A stretch of DNA of 64,000 nucleotides from NCBI RefSeq assembly GCF_030929605.1, contig NZ_JAVFVS010000004.1:558001-622000 (forward strand). The letters are read 5' to 3'. The DNA comes from Flavobacterium sp. LHD-80. GTDB lineage: Bacteria > Bacteroidota > Bacteroidia > Flavobacteriales > Flavobacteriaceae. Positions 9,550 to 17,118 of this stretch are shown here, in pieces. How positions within the stretch are numbered: position 1 is the first letter of the stretch; each line of letters opens with the position of its first letter. The notes under the pieces are model-generated. The model had not been told where the DNA came from. It saw only the letters and a list, made by a program, of their open reading frames with translations, and ran no database searches. Both the position numbers and the translations under genes were made by a program.

Positions 9550-10353
9550 TTATAAATTGCTGTCAATAAATTTTATCAAATCTGCTTTAAACTGGTATGG
9601 ATTTGTCTCTTCCAGAATTTTATTTTTTTTGTAATACTCTTTTATTTCTTTTTTTAGTTGAGGAAATGTGACTAAAATTTCTTTTTGTGTATTTACAGCT
9701 ATAAATTTTGAATTATAAAGAAGTTGGTAATCGCTATACTCTTTGAATTCTGTATACAAACTAGTTTCAATAATAGTTTCTTTGGCAGTTTTAATGTGCT
9801 TAATATATAGGGAGAGATTTTTGCCTAAATATTTTTCTTCAAAAAAACCAGTGATGGTTTTCGGATATTTATATTTAGTGTCAATATTGACAAATCTTTT
9901 GTCCTCAATAAAAAAATAATCTACTTTTTCATTTATGAGCGTTATGCCGAATGTATTATTGTTTTCGAATGATTTAACAAGTTCGTCTTTGTAGGTGTCA
10001 TACTTTATCTGGATGTTTTCATATAATTGATTATCATAAAAAACAGATCCGTTGACAAAGTTTTTATTTAAATAATAGTTGTGGCTATTTTTTAAATTAT
10101 AGGAATCAATATGGATTTTGCCATTATTTATGTTTAAAATTTCTTCGCCAATTGTTTTGTCTAAATAATTAGAAACATCTTTTTTTTCTTTAGTTTGAGA
10201 AAAACTGTTAATTGAAAGTAATAGTAGGATGAAAATTATTGTTGAGCAATTTGTGATTTTTAATGATAGGTTTTTACAATATAGTTCCAATTTAAAAGAG
10301 ACATTACTAAATAATATTTTTTTAATTCTTGACCTTGCAATGTCCTTTCTCAT
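9550..10353 (-). CDS. Secreted hypothetical protein, first gene of the receptor operon
   Basis: The product has about 267 residues, with a strong export signal (IIFILLLLSINSFSQ) followed by a Lys/Tyr/Asn-rich soluble domain. From the ATG at 10353 the region before the hydrophobic core is unusually long and basic. A TTG start at 10290 would give a normal signal peptide of about 32 residues, and I consider it a serious alternative. The family is not recognised. It ends 19 bases before the receptor gene, so it is probably co-transcribed and may be a periplasmic or surface accessory. Confidence 0.72.
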   Translation of the reverse strand: MRKDIARSRIKKILFSNVSFKLELYCKNLSLKITNCSTIIFILLLLSINSFSQTKEKKDVSNYLDKTIGEEILNINNGKIHIDSYNLKNSHNYYLNKNFVNGSVFYDNQLYENIQIKYDTYKDELVKSFENNNTFGITLINEKVDYFFIEDKRFVNIDTKYKYPKTITGFFEEKYLGKNLSLYIKHIKTAKETIIETSLYTEFKEYSDYQLLYNSKFIAVNTQKEILVTFPQLKKEIKEYYKKNKILEETNPYQFKADLIKFIDSNL

Positions 10354-10386
10354 CAATATTTTTGTTTTATGTAGTTATTTTCTATA

Positions 10387-10458
10387 TAAAACTATGTTAA
10401 TAACCTTCTTTTTAAAAATAAATTAAACCAACAACATCGTTTTTTAAACCAACAACAT
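10387..10458 (-). promoter_or_regulatory. Direct-repeat operator and weak promoter of the receptor operon
   Basis: Two identical 15-bp copies, read on the minus strand as ATGTTGTTGGTTTAA, occupy 10423-10437 and 10444-10458, exactly 21 bp apart (two helical turns). A possible -7 element TAGTTTTA lies at 10387-10394, so the repeats would sit just upstream of the -33 region, the normal place for an activator. A looser copy in inverted orientation (ACGTTGTAGTTAAG) lies near 10487-10500. Repeat identity is seen directly; the promoter and regulator are inferred. Confidence 0.5.
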
Positions 10459-10546
10459 TATTTAGGACATAATGTGTTTTCTGAAAACGTTGTAGTTAAG
10501 TATTTTAACCGTACGCTTTTAGGTTGAAAAGTAGGTGTGAAAATCG

Positions 10547-10582
10547 AAAAACCCCGTTTCATGATTATGAAACGGGGTTTTT
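10547..10582 (-). terminator. Intrinsic terminator of rpsO-pnp
   Basis: AAAAACCCCGTTTCAT and ATGAAACGGGGTTTTT form a 16-bp stem with a 4-base loop. It lies about 35 bases past the pnp stop. Confidence 0.9.
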
Positions 10583-10616
10583 GCTATGAATAAACCTTTA
10601 GTAAACTAAGATCTGA

Positions 10617-12752
10617 TTACTCTTTTTTCTCCTCACGTGGAGGTCTTGGAACAAGTGCTTTTTTAGACACTTTTTCTTTTTTAGTTTTTGGATCAACTCC
10701 TAAGTATTTCACTTGGAAAACATCTCCCATTTTAACTACATCAGCAACGTTTTCAGTACGTTCCCAAGCTAATTCAGATACGTGAAGCAATACTTCATTT
10801 CCTGGCGCAGCAGTATATTCAACTACAGCTCCAAAATCAAGCATTTTAATTACTTTAACTTCGTAAGCTTCTCCTAATTGTGGTTTGAAAGTGATAGAAG
10901 CAATTTTTGCTAATACTGCTTCAATTCCAGCAGGATCTGTACCTAAAATTTCTATAACACCCTGTTCGTCAACCTCGTTGATCACGATAGTTGTTCCAGT
11001 AGCTTTTTGTAATTCTTGAATTACTTTTCCACCAGGTCCAATCAATGCTCCAATAAAGTTTCCAGGAATAGTTCTAGTGATGATTTTTGGTGCGTGTGCT
11101 TTTACATCAGATCTTGGAGTTGCAATAGTTTCAGTTAATTTTCCTAAAATATGCATACGTCCATCACGTGCTTGTGCAAGAGCTTGCTCCATAATGTCAT
11201 AACGTAAACCATCAATTTTGATGTCCATTTGACAAGCTGTGATACCGTCAGCAGTTCCAGTTACTTTAAAGTCCATATCTCCTAAGTGATCTTCATCTCC
11301 TAAGATATCAGACAATACAGCAAATTTCTCTCCGTCAGTAATCAATCCCATAGCAATCCCAGAAACTGGTTTTACCATTTGAACTCCAGCGTCCATCAAA
11401 GCCATTGTTCCAGCACAAACTGTTGCCATAGAAGAAGAACCGTTAGATTCTAAAACCTCAGAAACAATACGAATTGTGTAAGGACAATCAGCAGGAATCA
11501 TATTTTTCAATGCTCTTTGAGCTAAGTTACCGTGACCAACTTCTCTTCTTGAAGTTCCTCTTAGTGGTTTTGCTTCACCAGTTGAGAAAGGAGGGAAGTT
11601 ATAGTGTAAGTAGAATTTCTCTTCACCTTGTTCAGATGGAGAATCGATTTGGTTTGCTTCTCTAGAAGTTCCTAAAGTTACAGTTGCCAAAGCTTGAGTT
11701 TCTCCACGTGTAAATAAAGATGAACCGTGAACTCTTGGTAAATAATCAGTTTCACACCAGATTGGTCTGATGTCTGTAGTTTTTCTACCATCTAAACGAA
11801 CTCCTAATTCTAATACTACATTACGAACAGCTTCTTTGTTTGTTTTGTAGAAATATTTAGAAACTAAATCACCATCAGCAGCTAATTCTTCTTCAGTAAA
11901 TAAAGCTTTAACTTCTTCTTTTACTTCAGCAAATGCAGCGCCTCTTTCGTGTTTAGCTGAACCAACTTTTGCAATAGCATAAATTTTATCATATGCAGCG
12001 GCTTTTACTTTTTTGTAAATTTCTTCGTTTTCTTTCTCACCTTCGTAAGTACGAATTTCTTTTTTACCAAAAGCAGCTTGTAAACGGTATTGAGCTTCAA
12101 TTTGAACCTTAATAGCTTCGTGAGCAAATTTAATAGCTTCGATCATTTCAGCTTCTGAAATTTCTTTCATCTCACCTTCAACCATTGCAACAGAATCCAT
12201 AGAAGCTCCAATCATCATATCGATATCAGATTTTTCTAATTCTTCTCTGCTTGGGTTGATCACTAATTTTCCGTCAATACGTGCAACACGAACTTCAGAA
12301 ATTAAGTTGTAAAATGGAATGTCTGAAACAGCTAATGCTGCAGAAGCAGCTAAACCAGCTAAAGCATCTGGCATAACTTCTTCGTCATGAGACATTAATT
12401 GAATCATAACTTGTGTTTCAGCATGGTAATCGTCTGGGAAAAGCGGACGCAATACACGGTCAACTAATCTCATTGTCAATACTTCGCTGTCGCTTGGACG
12501 TGCTTCTCTTTTAAAGAAACCTCCAGGGAAACGACCTGCTGCTGCGAATTTTTCGCGGTAATCTACCGTTAATGGTAAAAAATCAACGCCTGGGTTTGAT
12601 GTGCGAGCTGAAACTGCTGTTGCAAGAATCATAGTGTCGCCCATTCTAACTACTACAGAACCGTCAGCTTGTTTAGCTAAACGTCCTGTCTCGATTGTGA
12701 TGCTTCTTCCATCACCTAAATCGATCTTTTCTACAAATAATTGTGGAATCAT
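10617..12752 (-). CDS. pnp: Polyribonucleotide nucleotidyltransferase (PNPase)
   Basis: This 711-residue 3'-5' exoribonuclease degrades RNA with phosphate, releasing nucleoside diphosphates. Two RNase PH-like domains are present (about 1-230 and 300-545, with [18 protein letters not shown] and [17 protein letters not shown]). They are followed by a KH domain (about 550-615, [16 protein letters not shown]) and an S1 domain (about 620-690), with a charged tail. Length is normal. It follows rpsO, as in many bacteria, and shares its terminator. A stem-loop in the rpsO-pnp gap may control its mRNA. Confidence 0.98.
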   Translation of the reverse strand: MIPQLFVEKIDLGDGRSITIETGRLAKQADGSVVVRMGDTMILATAVSARTSNPGVDFLPLTVDYREKFAAAGRFPGGFFKREARPSDSEVLTMRLVDRVLRPLFPDDYHAETQVMIQLMSHDEEVMPDALAGLAASAALAVSDIPFYNLISEVRVARIDGKLVINPSREELEKSDIDMMIGASMDSVAMVEGEMKEISEAEMIEAIKFAHEAIKVQIEAQYRLQAAFGKKEIRTYEGEKENEEIYKKVKAAAYDKIYAIAKVGSAKHERGAAFAEVKEEVKALFTEEELAADGDLVSKYFYKTNKEAVRNVVLELGVRLDGRKTTDIRPIWCETDYLPRVHGSSLFTRGETQALATVTLGTSREANQIDSPSEQGEEKFYLHYNFPPFSTGEAKPLRGTSRREVGHGNLAQRALKNMIPADCPYTIRIVSEVLESNGSSSMATVCAGTMALMDAGVQMVKPVSGIAMGLITDGEKFAVLSDILGDEDHLGDMDFKVTGTADGITACQMDIKIDGLRYDIMEQALAQARDGRMHILGKLTETIATPRSDVKAHAPKIITRTIPGNFIGALIGPGGKVIQELQKATGTTIVINEVDEQGVIEILGTDPAGIEAVLAKIASITFKPQLGEAYEVKVIKMLDFGAVVEYTAAPGNEVLLHVSELAWERTENVADVVKMGDVFQVKYLGVDPKTKKEKVSKKALVPRPPREEKKE

Positions 12753-12778
12753 AAATTTTTTCCTTTTTGATTATACAA

Positions 12779-12835
12779 TGGGTTTTAGTTGTGTTGTAGT
12801 TGTTGTTGTGTGTAGTTGTTGTTATCTAAAACCCA
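12779..12835 (-). promoter_or_regulatory. Stem-loop in the rpsO-pnp intergenic region
   Basis: A perfect 10-bp inverted repeat (TGGGTTTTAG / CTAAAACCCA) encloses a 37-base loop. In the mRNA sense the loop is almost only A and C, with repeated AAC/CAA triplets, so it should be unstructured. It lies about 25 bases before the pnp start codon. In Enterobacteria a stem at this place is an RNase III site for pnp autoregulation; a similar role here is inference. Confidence 0.55.
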
Positions 12836-12883
12836 ATGAAAAACCAAACTTTTTTTCTTGTAAATGCTTGTAATGTAAAAACA

Positions 12884-12909
12884 AAAAGAGGCACTTTCGC
12901 ACCTCTTTT
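12884..12909 (-). terminator. Attenuating terminator after rpsO
   Basis: In the RNA sense, GAGGTGC pairs with GTGCCTC (two G-U pairs) around a GAAA tetraloop, flanked by A and T tracts. It lies 10 bases beyond the rpsO stop and probably reduces read-through into pnp. Confidence 0.75.
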
Positions 12910-12918
12910 CTATATTGA

Positions 12919-13185
12919 TTATTTTCTGATATTCAATACTTTGATAATCTCACGATATCTGTTGATCTCTTTCTTTTTCAAGTAATCCAACAAAGCTCTT
13001 CTTTTACCTACTAATAGTACAAGAGAACGCTCAGTGTTGTAATCGTGACGATTTTTTTTCAAGTGTTCAGTTAAGTGAGAAATTCTGTAAGTGAACAATG
13101 CAATTTGACCTTCTGCGCTTCCAGTGTTTGTTGCACCACCGTGTTGTGCGAAAATCTCTTCTTTCTTTTCTTTAGTTAAATACAT
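12919..13185 (-). CDS. rpsO: 30S ribosomal protein S15
   Basis: The product has 88 residues, the usual length. It carries the characteristic helical segments GSAEGQIALFTYRISHLTEHLKK, broken here as GSAEGQIALF and ISHLTEHLKKNRHDY, and SLVLLVGKRRALLDYLKK. S15 binds 16S rRNA in the central domain of the small subunit. A full promoter lies upstream and pnp follows, the classic pairing. Confidence 0.98.
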   Translation of the reverse strand: MYLTKEKKEEIFAQHGGATNTGSAEGQIALFTYRISHLTEHLKKNRHDYNTERSLVLLVGKRRALLDYLKKKEINRYREIIKVLNIRK

Positions 13186-13241
13186 TCCAATATTATTTAA
13201 TGATTTTTATGTATGTCAATACAACTTTTGTAAGACGGGTG

Positions 13242-13273
13242 CAAAATTAGATTAAAAAAACAAAAAAATCAAA
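13242..13273 (-). promoter_or_regulatory. Promoter of rpsO
   Basis: On the minus strand: TTTG, 20 bases, TAATTTTG, a full match to the Bacteroidetes consensus, about 57 bases before the rpsO start. Confidence 0.75.
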
Positions 13274-13348
13274 CAAAAATAAAAGAATCTTAAAATAGAG
13301 GTGTAGAAAATTCTGTTTTAATGATCTAGACAGTTGTTTTTTTAGAAA

Positions 13349-14296
13349 TTATTTGCCTCTAATTGTTATTGGCAGAGAAAAAAGAATAGCTCTTTTTATC
13401 CCCCTTATTTTTCCTGGAATCCAGTTTCCTGAAGTGTTTAGTGTTCTTAATGCTTCTTCACCAGTTCCATAACCTAAATCTTTTATAATTACAGGTTTTG
13501 TTATGTTTCCCATTTCATCGACTACAAAAGTGACATAAATTTTGCCTGCCACTTTATTTTTAAAGGCTTCTGTTGGAGTTTTGTAATTTTTCGCAATTCT
13601 TTTGTAAAAATCATCCATTCCTATTTCTGGCATTGGTTTTTCATATACTTTTGAATACGAATATTTTATGTTGTTTGCGTCTGTGCTGATACCAGAAATC
13701 AAATCTCCTTGATTATAATTTTCAGTGTAGGTAATTTTGTTTTTTAGATCGGTACCTTGCCAGATGCCATCTTTTAGTCCATTTTGTATTTTCCCCTTTG
13801 CTTGATAGTCTTTATCAACATCGTCACATTCTCCGTTGCCGTCTATTACGGTTTGCTGGTTGTCCTTGTTCCAGAATTTTACGAGCAGTGTTTTTAGAGT
13901 TTTAGTTTTTATATCTAAAATATTTTCTTTTTCAAATTTTGGATTTCCATTTTCGTACCATTTGTATTCTTTTCCAGTTTTCCAATTCTCAGAATAAGTT
14001 GTAATTGACTCTTTAACACCATTTTCATAATATGAAATAAAAGTACCATCGCCTTTAAGAATATCTTTGTTTAAGGTCGTTCCTATCGATTTTTTAGCGC
14101 CAGATTTGTAAAATACAACTACTTTATATGAGGTTTTGTCTGTGTAGTAGTCTTCAATGACTCTTTTGTATTTATAGTTTTCTACTGAAGCTTCATTGTA
14201 CGCTGAGTCTAGATAAACAGCTTTTGAAAAATCTTTTTGTGCGAAAATATTCTGTGAGATTATTAAGCAAATTAAATAAAAGAAGGTTTTGCGCAT
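13349..14296 (-). CDS. Secreted MORN-type repeat protein with TonB C-terminal domain
   Basis: The 315-residue product has a signal peptide (FFYLICLIISQNIFAQ) and several MORN-2-like repeats (ENGVKESITTYSENWKTG, WYENGNPKFEKEN, NGLKDGIWQG). It ends in a TonB C-terminal domain (about 225-313, VAGKIYVTFVVDEMGNITKP ... ALRTLNTSGNWIPGKIRG). Unlike true TonB it has no inner-membrane anchor with a proline-rich linker, so it probably does not energise receptors itself. The neighbouring 14427-15038 gene is a shorter paralogue lacking this last domain. Confidence 0.82.
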   Translation of the reverse strand: MRKTFFYLICLIISQNIFAQKDFSKAVYLDSAYNEASVENYKYKRVIEDYYTDKTSYKVVVFYKSGAKKSIGTTLNKDILKGDGTFISYYENGVKESITTYSENWKTGKEYKWYENGNPKFEKENILDIKTKTLKTLLVKFWNKDNQQTVIDGNGECDDVDKDYQAKGKIQNGLKDGIWQGTDLKNKITYTENYNQGDLISGISTDANNIKYSYSKVYEKPMPEIGMDDFYKRIAKNYKTPTEAFKNKVAGKIYVTFVVDEMGNITKPVIIKDLGYGTGEEALRTLNTSGNWIPGKIRGIKRAILFSLPITIRGK

Positions 14297-14426
14297 TGTT
14301 TTTTTGTAGTAAAAATAGTGTTATTCTATTTAATGAGCAATACTATTTTCTTTAATGCTGAATTTTTAGCATTTAATTTCTCATTCAATAAGTAATAACA
14401 AGTTTTTGTATTGTTTTTCATCTCCG

Positions 14427-15038
14427 CTACTTTGACATCAGAATTCCTTTGTCATAATTAGCTGTAGTCGAAAAGTTTGTCGAGGAATTATTTTTTTGCC
14501 AAATACCTTGTTTCAATCCATTTTTGATTTCTCCTTTTTGAGTTATAAATCCTTCCGTTTCTTCATATTCTCCATTCCCGTCAATTACGGTTTGTTCTCC
14601 CTCTTTAGTCCAGAAATTAAGAATTAAAGTCTGAACACTTTTAGTTTTTGGATTCCAGATATGCTGTTTTTCAAATTTTTTGCTTTGGTTTTCGTACCAA
14701 TTGATTTCTTTACCTTCTTTATGGTCTTGCGAATAATTTACAACAGACTCTTTTGCCCCATTTTTGTAATAGCAAATAAATTCGCCATCTTTTTTTAGAA
14801 TATCCTTGTCTAAAGTTGCTCCAGTCATTTTCTTTCTTCCATTCTTATAAAAATCAGTTATAACATAACGGACACTTTTTTGGGAATAGTTTGTGATTAT
14901 TCTTGTATAGGAATAGTTTTCTGGAGTGCATTCTTGGTTCAGCGAATCTAAAAAGATTTTTTTTGAAACCATATTGATTTGCGCAGAGAGATGAACTGAA
15001 ATTATCAGAAGCAGAAAAATGAAGATGTTTCTTTTCAT
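14427..15038 (-). CDS. Secreted MORN-type repeat protein, truncated paralogue
   Basis: The 203-residue product has a signal peptide (IFIFLLLIISVHLSAQ). Its sequence closely follows the first two thirds of the 13349-14296 protein (shared DKDILK.DG.F..YY.NG.KES, VIDGNGE, NGLK.GIWQ). It stops just where the TonB C-terminal domain begins in the paralogue. No remnant of that domain is visible in the 130-base gap. The pair looks like a tandem duplication followed by domain loss or gain. Function unknown. Confidence 0.78.
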   Translation of the reverse strand: MKRNIFIFLLLIISVHLSAQINMVSKKIFLDSLNQECTPENYSYTRIITNYSQKSVRYVITDFYKNGRKKMTGATLDKDILKKDGEFICYYKNGAKESVVNYSQDHKEGKEINWYENQSKKFEKQHIWNPKTKSVQTLILNFWTKEGEQTVIDGNGEYEETEGFITQKGEIKNGLKQGIWQKNNSSTNFSTTANYDKGILMSK

Positions 15039-15069
15039 TCAGTTCTATTTTTATCTAAAAATAGTTCTT

Positions 15070-15525
15070 CTAGAATAATTTCGCAACCTCTTCATTCACA
15101 AACTCTAAAAATCTTTCGTCAGCTTCAGTAAATGGATCAATAACATGGCTGTCAATATCGATTTGGCCAATATTTACTCCATTAACAAAAAGTGGTACAA
15201 CGATCTCAGATTTTACAGTAAAACTGCAGGCAATATAGTTGTCTTGTGCAGCAACATCGGGAACAACAAAATTAGCATTGCTTTCTGCTACCTGTCCGCA
15301 GATTCCTTTTCCAAACGGAATAACAGTATGATCTGTTTCTGCACCAACGTAAGGCCCTAGATGAAGTGTTTTGGCTTCGTGATTGGCAAAATAAAAACCA
15401 ACCCAATTGTAGTATTCTACATTTTCATTTAACAGTTGGCAGATTGCCAATAGTTTTTCGTCTCTAACCGTTTTTGTATCAGCTACAATAGCGCTTATTT
15501 TTGGTTGTAATTCTTGAAAAGTCAT
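15070..15525 (-). CDS. msrC: GAF-domain free methionine-R-sulfoxide reductase
   Basis: The 151-residue product is a single GAF domain, full length for the fRMsr family, which reduces free methionine-R-sulfoxide using thioredoxin. The family cysteines are present as C76 (GKGICGQ) and C100 (NYIACSFTVKSEIVVP); a third non-essential cysteine seen in some relatives is absent. The motif DIDSH is also conserved. It is the last gene of a minus-strand run, divergent from xrtF. Cytoplasmic. Confidence 0.88.
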   Translation of the reverse strand: MTFQELQPKISAIVADTKTVRDEKLLAICQLLNENVEYYNWVGFYFANHEAKTLHLGPYVGAETDHTVIPFGKGICGQVAESNANFVVPDVAAQDNYIACSFTVKSEIVVPLFVNGVNIGQIDIDSHVIDPFTEADERFLEFVNEEVAKLF

Positions 15526-15575
15526 GATAAATAAATTTTATACAAAAGTATTTAAAGCCTGACTTAAAAAATACA

Positions 15576-15583
15576 TAAATTTG
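15576..15583 (+). promoter_or_regulatory. -7 element before xrtF
   Basis: TAAATTTG lies 13 bases before the TTG start codon of xrtF, so the transcript would have a very short leader. A matching -33 element is poor (TTTA near 15551). Confidence 0.35.
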
Positions 15584-15596
15584 AAAAAAAATTCCG

Positions 15597-16133
15597 TTGA
15601 AAAAATATTTAATACAATTTAAACCTTTCTTGATTTTTATAGGCACTTTCTTCGCCGCTTATATTTTACTCACAATAGTTTATAAATTTTATTTGAACAG
15701 TTTTGATTCTTTGGAAGTTGACGGGATTTCAAAAATTGTAGGTGCTAACGTAGAAAGTTTAATGCATCTTTTTAATTCAGATATACGAATTGTAAAAAGC
15801 ATAACGGAGCCTTGTTTGGAAGTTTGGTACAATAATAAATTTACAATAAGAATTATAGAAGGCTGTAATGCGGTCAGTGTTATAATTTTGTTTATTTCGT
15901 TTGTAATTGCTTTTTCGGGAAAATTCAAAACAACTTTGCTTTTTATTTTATTTGGAGCACTTTTTATTTATATCCTAAATATTCTTCGAATTGCTTTTTT
16001 AACCATTTTGCTTTTTCATTATCCGCAGTATGAGCATTTTCTGCATGGTGTTCTTTTTCCATTGATTATTTACGGATTTGTATTTGTTTTATGGGTTATT
16101 TGGGTAAACAAATTTTCGAAATATGCTAAGTAA
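15597..16133 (+). CDS. xrtF: Exosortase family protein XrtF
   Basis: This 178-residue multi-pass inner-membrane protein is a predicted sorting transpeptidase. The family triad is visible: C90 (EGCNAVSV), R131 (NILRIAFL) and H150 (EHFLHGV). Translation probably starts at TTG (15597). The gene overlaps the next one by 11 bases. XrtF is the flavobacterial exosortase type; unlike PEP-CTERM systems its substrates are not well defined, and none is evident in this window. Confidence 0.9.
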   Translation: MKKYLIQFKPFLIFIGTFFAAYILLTIVYKFYLNSFDSLEVDGISKIVGANVESLMHLFNSDIRIVKSITEPCLEVWYNNKFTIRIIEGCNAVSVIILFISFVIAFSGKFKTTLLFILFGALFIYILNILRIAFLTILLFHYPQYEHFLHGVLFPLIIYGFVFVLWVIWVNKFSKYAK

Positions 16134-16569
16134 AATCATAGAACATAAATACAAAATTTTGTTTGCAGTTTGTATTGTGATATGTTTTGGTATTATTCGC
16201 ACATTAGAAAAAAGTCTTTTTTATGATCCTTTTTTAGATTATTTTGAAATTGATTTTAAGAATCTGCCGTATCCTGAAGTTGATGGCCTTAAGCTATTTT
16301 TCGGGCTTTTTTTTCGGTATTTTTTAAATACAGTTTTGTCTTTGATTTTAATTTATGTACTTTTTCGAGATATTGAGATTATTAAGTTCAGTACGTTTTT
16401 ATATGCTTTTTTTCTTGTAATTCTTTTTATCGCTTTTTTTGTGATTTTGAATTATTTTCCAAATGCAAATTGGCTTCTTTTTTATGTCCGTCGCTTCATA
16501 ATTCAGCCCATATTTGTTTTGCTGTTTATTCCCGCATTTTATTACCAAAGTCAAAATTTAAAAAAATAA
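16123..16569 (+). CDS. Exosortase F system-associated membrane protein
   Basis: The 148-residue product has about four transmembrane helices (near residues 13-25, 58-82, 88-110 and 122-140). It is translationally coupled to xrtF by an 11-base overlap. Its size, topology and position match the small partner protein that regularly follows xrtF in Flavobacteria. A role in exosortase assembly or activity is inferred from this association. Confidence 0.85.
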   Translation: MLSKIIEHKYKILFAVCIVICFGIIRTLEKSLFYDPFLDYFEIDFKNLPYPEVDGLKLFFGLFFRYFLNTVLSLILIYVLFRDIEIIKFSTFLYAFFLVILFIAFFVILNYFPNANWLLFYVRRFIIQPIFVLLFIPAFYYQSQNLKK

Positions 16570-16615
16570 CAAATCATTAAAGCTTTTTTCCAGTCTTTTT
16601 AGATAATTTTGCAAT

Positions 16616-17014
16616 ATGAATTTAAAAAAGTGCACAGGATTATTTCTAGCTTTCCTTTTGTTGGTTTCCAACATTGGGTTTGCATTTGATGTGCATTATT
16701 GCGGAGGCGAAATTGCTTCTGTTTCGTTAAATACTACAGCGCAAGCTTCTCCAGAAAAGAAATGTTGTGGAGAAAAAGAAAAAAAATCATCTTGTTGCAA
16801 AGACAAAGTAGTTCATTTTGAAAAGAAATCGGACAATGCTACTTTCAAAATATTCTTTTTTCAGCTTGATTTTCCGGCTGTAATTCAGGAATATAAGCCA
16901 ATTGCTTTTTTATCGGTTCCAAATTTTAAAAGCAATCAGATCATTTCGTATTATTCTGATGCGAATGCGCCCCCCTTATTCAAATTATACAATCAATATA
17001 TTTTTTATTCCTGA
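16616..17014 (+). CDS. HYC_CC_PP family protein, probably metal-related
   Basis: The 132-residue product has an N-terminal signal sequence (GLFLAFLLLVSNIGFAF), H27-Y28-C29, two vicinal cysteine pairs (C50-C51, C60-C61) in a Lys/Glu-rich stretch, and a late NAPPLFKLY motif. These are the marks of the HYC_CC_PP family. The cysteine pairs suggest metal binding in the periplasm or outer membrane. It stands before a receptor with a Cys-Cys plug and an HMA protein, so copper or another thiophilic metal is the likely substrate (inference). Confidence 0.85.
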   Translation: MNLKKCTGLFLAFLLLVSNIGFAFDVHYCGGEIASVSLNTTAQASPEKKCCGEKEKKSSCCKDKVVHFEKKSDNATFKIFFFQLDFPAVIQEYKPIAFLSVPNFKSNQIISYYSDANAPPLFKLYNQYIFYS

Positions 17015-17027
17015 TTATAATGTTTAG

Positions 17028-17094
17028 AAACAAGCCAATCTTTGTGGCTTGTTTGCAGCTGTTTGTCTTTTTTAAAGCAATAAAAACAGCTTTT
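17028..17094 (+). promoter_or_regulatory. Two stem-loops in the leader of the metal receptor gene
   Basis: AAACAAGCCA (17028-17037) pairs perfectly with TGGCTTGTTT (17045-17054). AGCTGTTT (17057-17064) pairs with AAACAGCT (17087-17094) around a loop holding a T run. They lie between the HYC_CC_PP stop and the receptor start and could end or attenuate transcription. Confidence 0.45.
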
Positions 17095-17118
17095 TCTAAT
17101 AACATTAAAATCATTTAT

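Noticed and set aside
17020..17118. N-terminal extension of the metal receptor
   Set aside because: The in-frame upstream start crosses stem-loops and precedes a perfect signal peptide at 17119.
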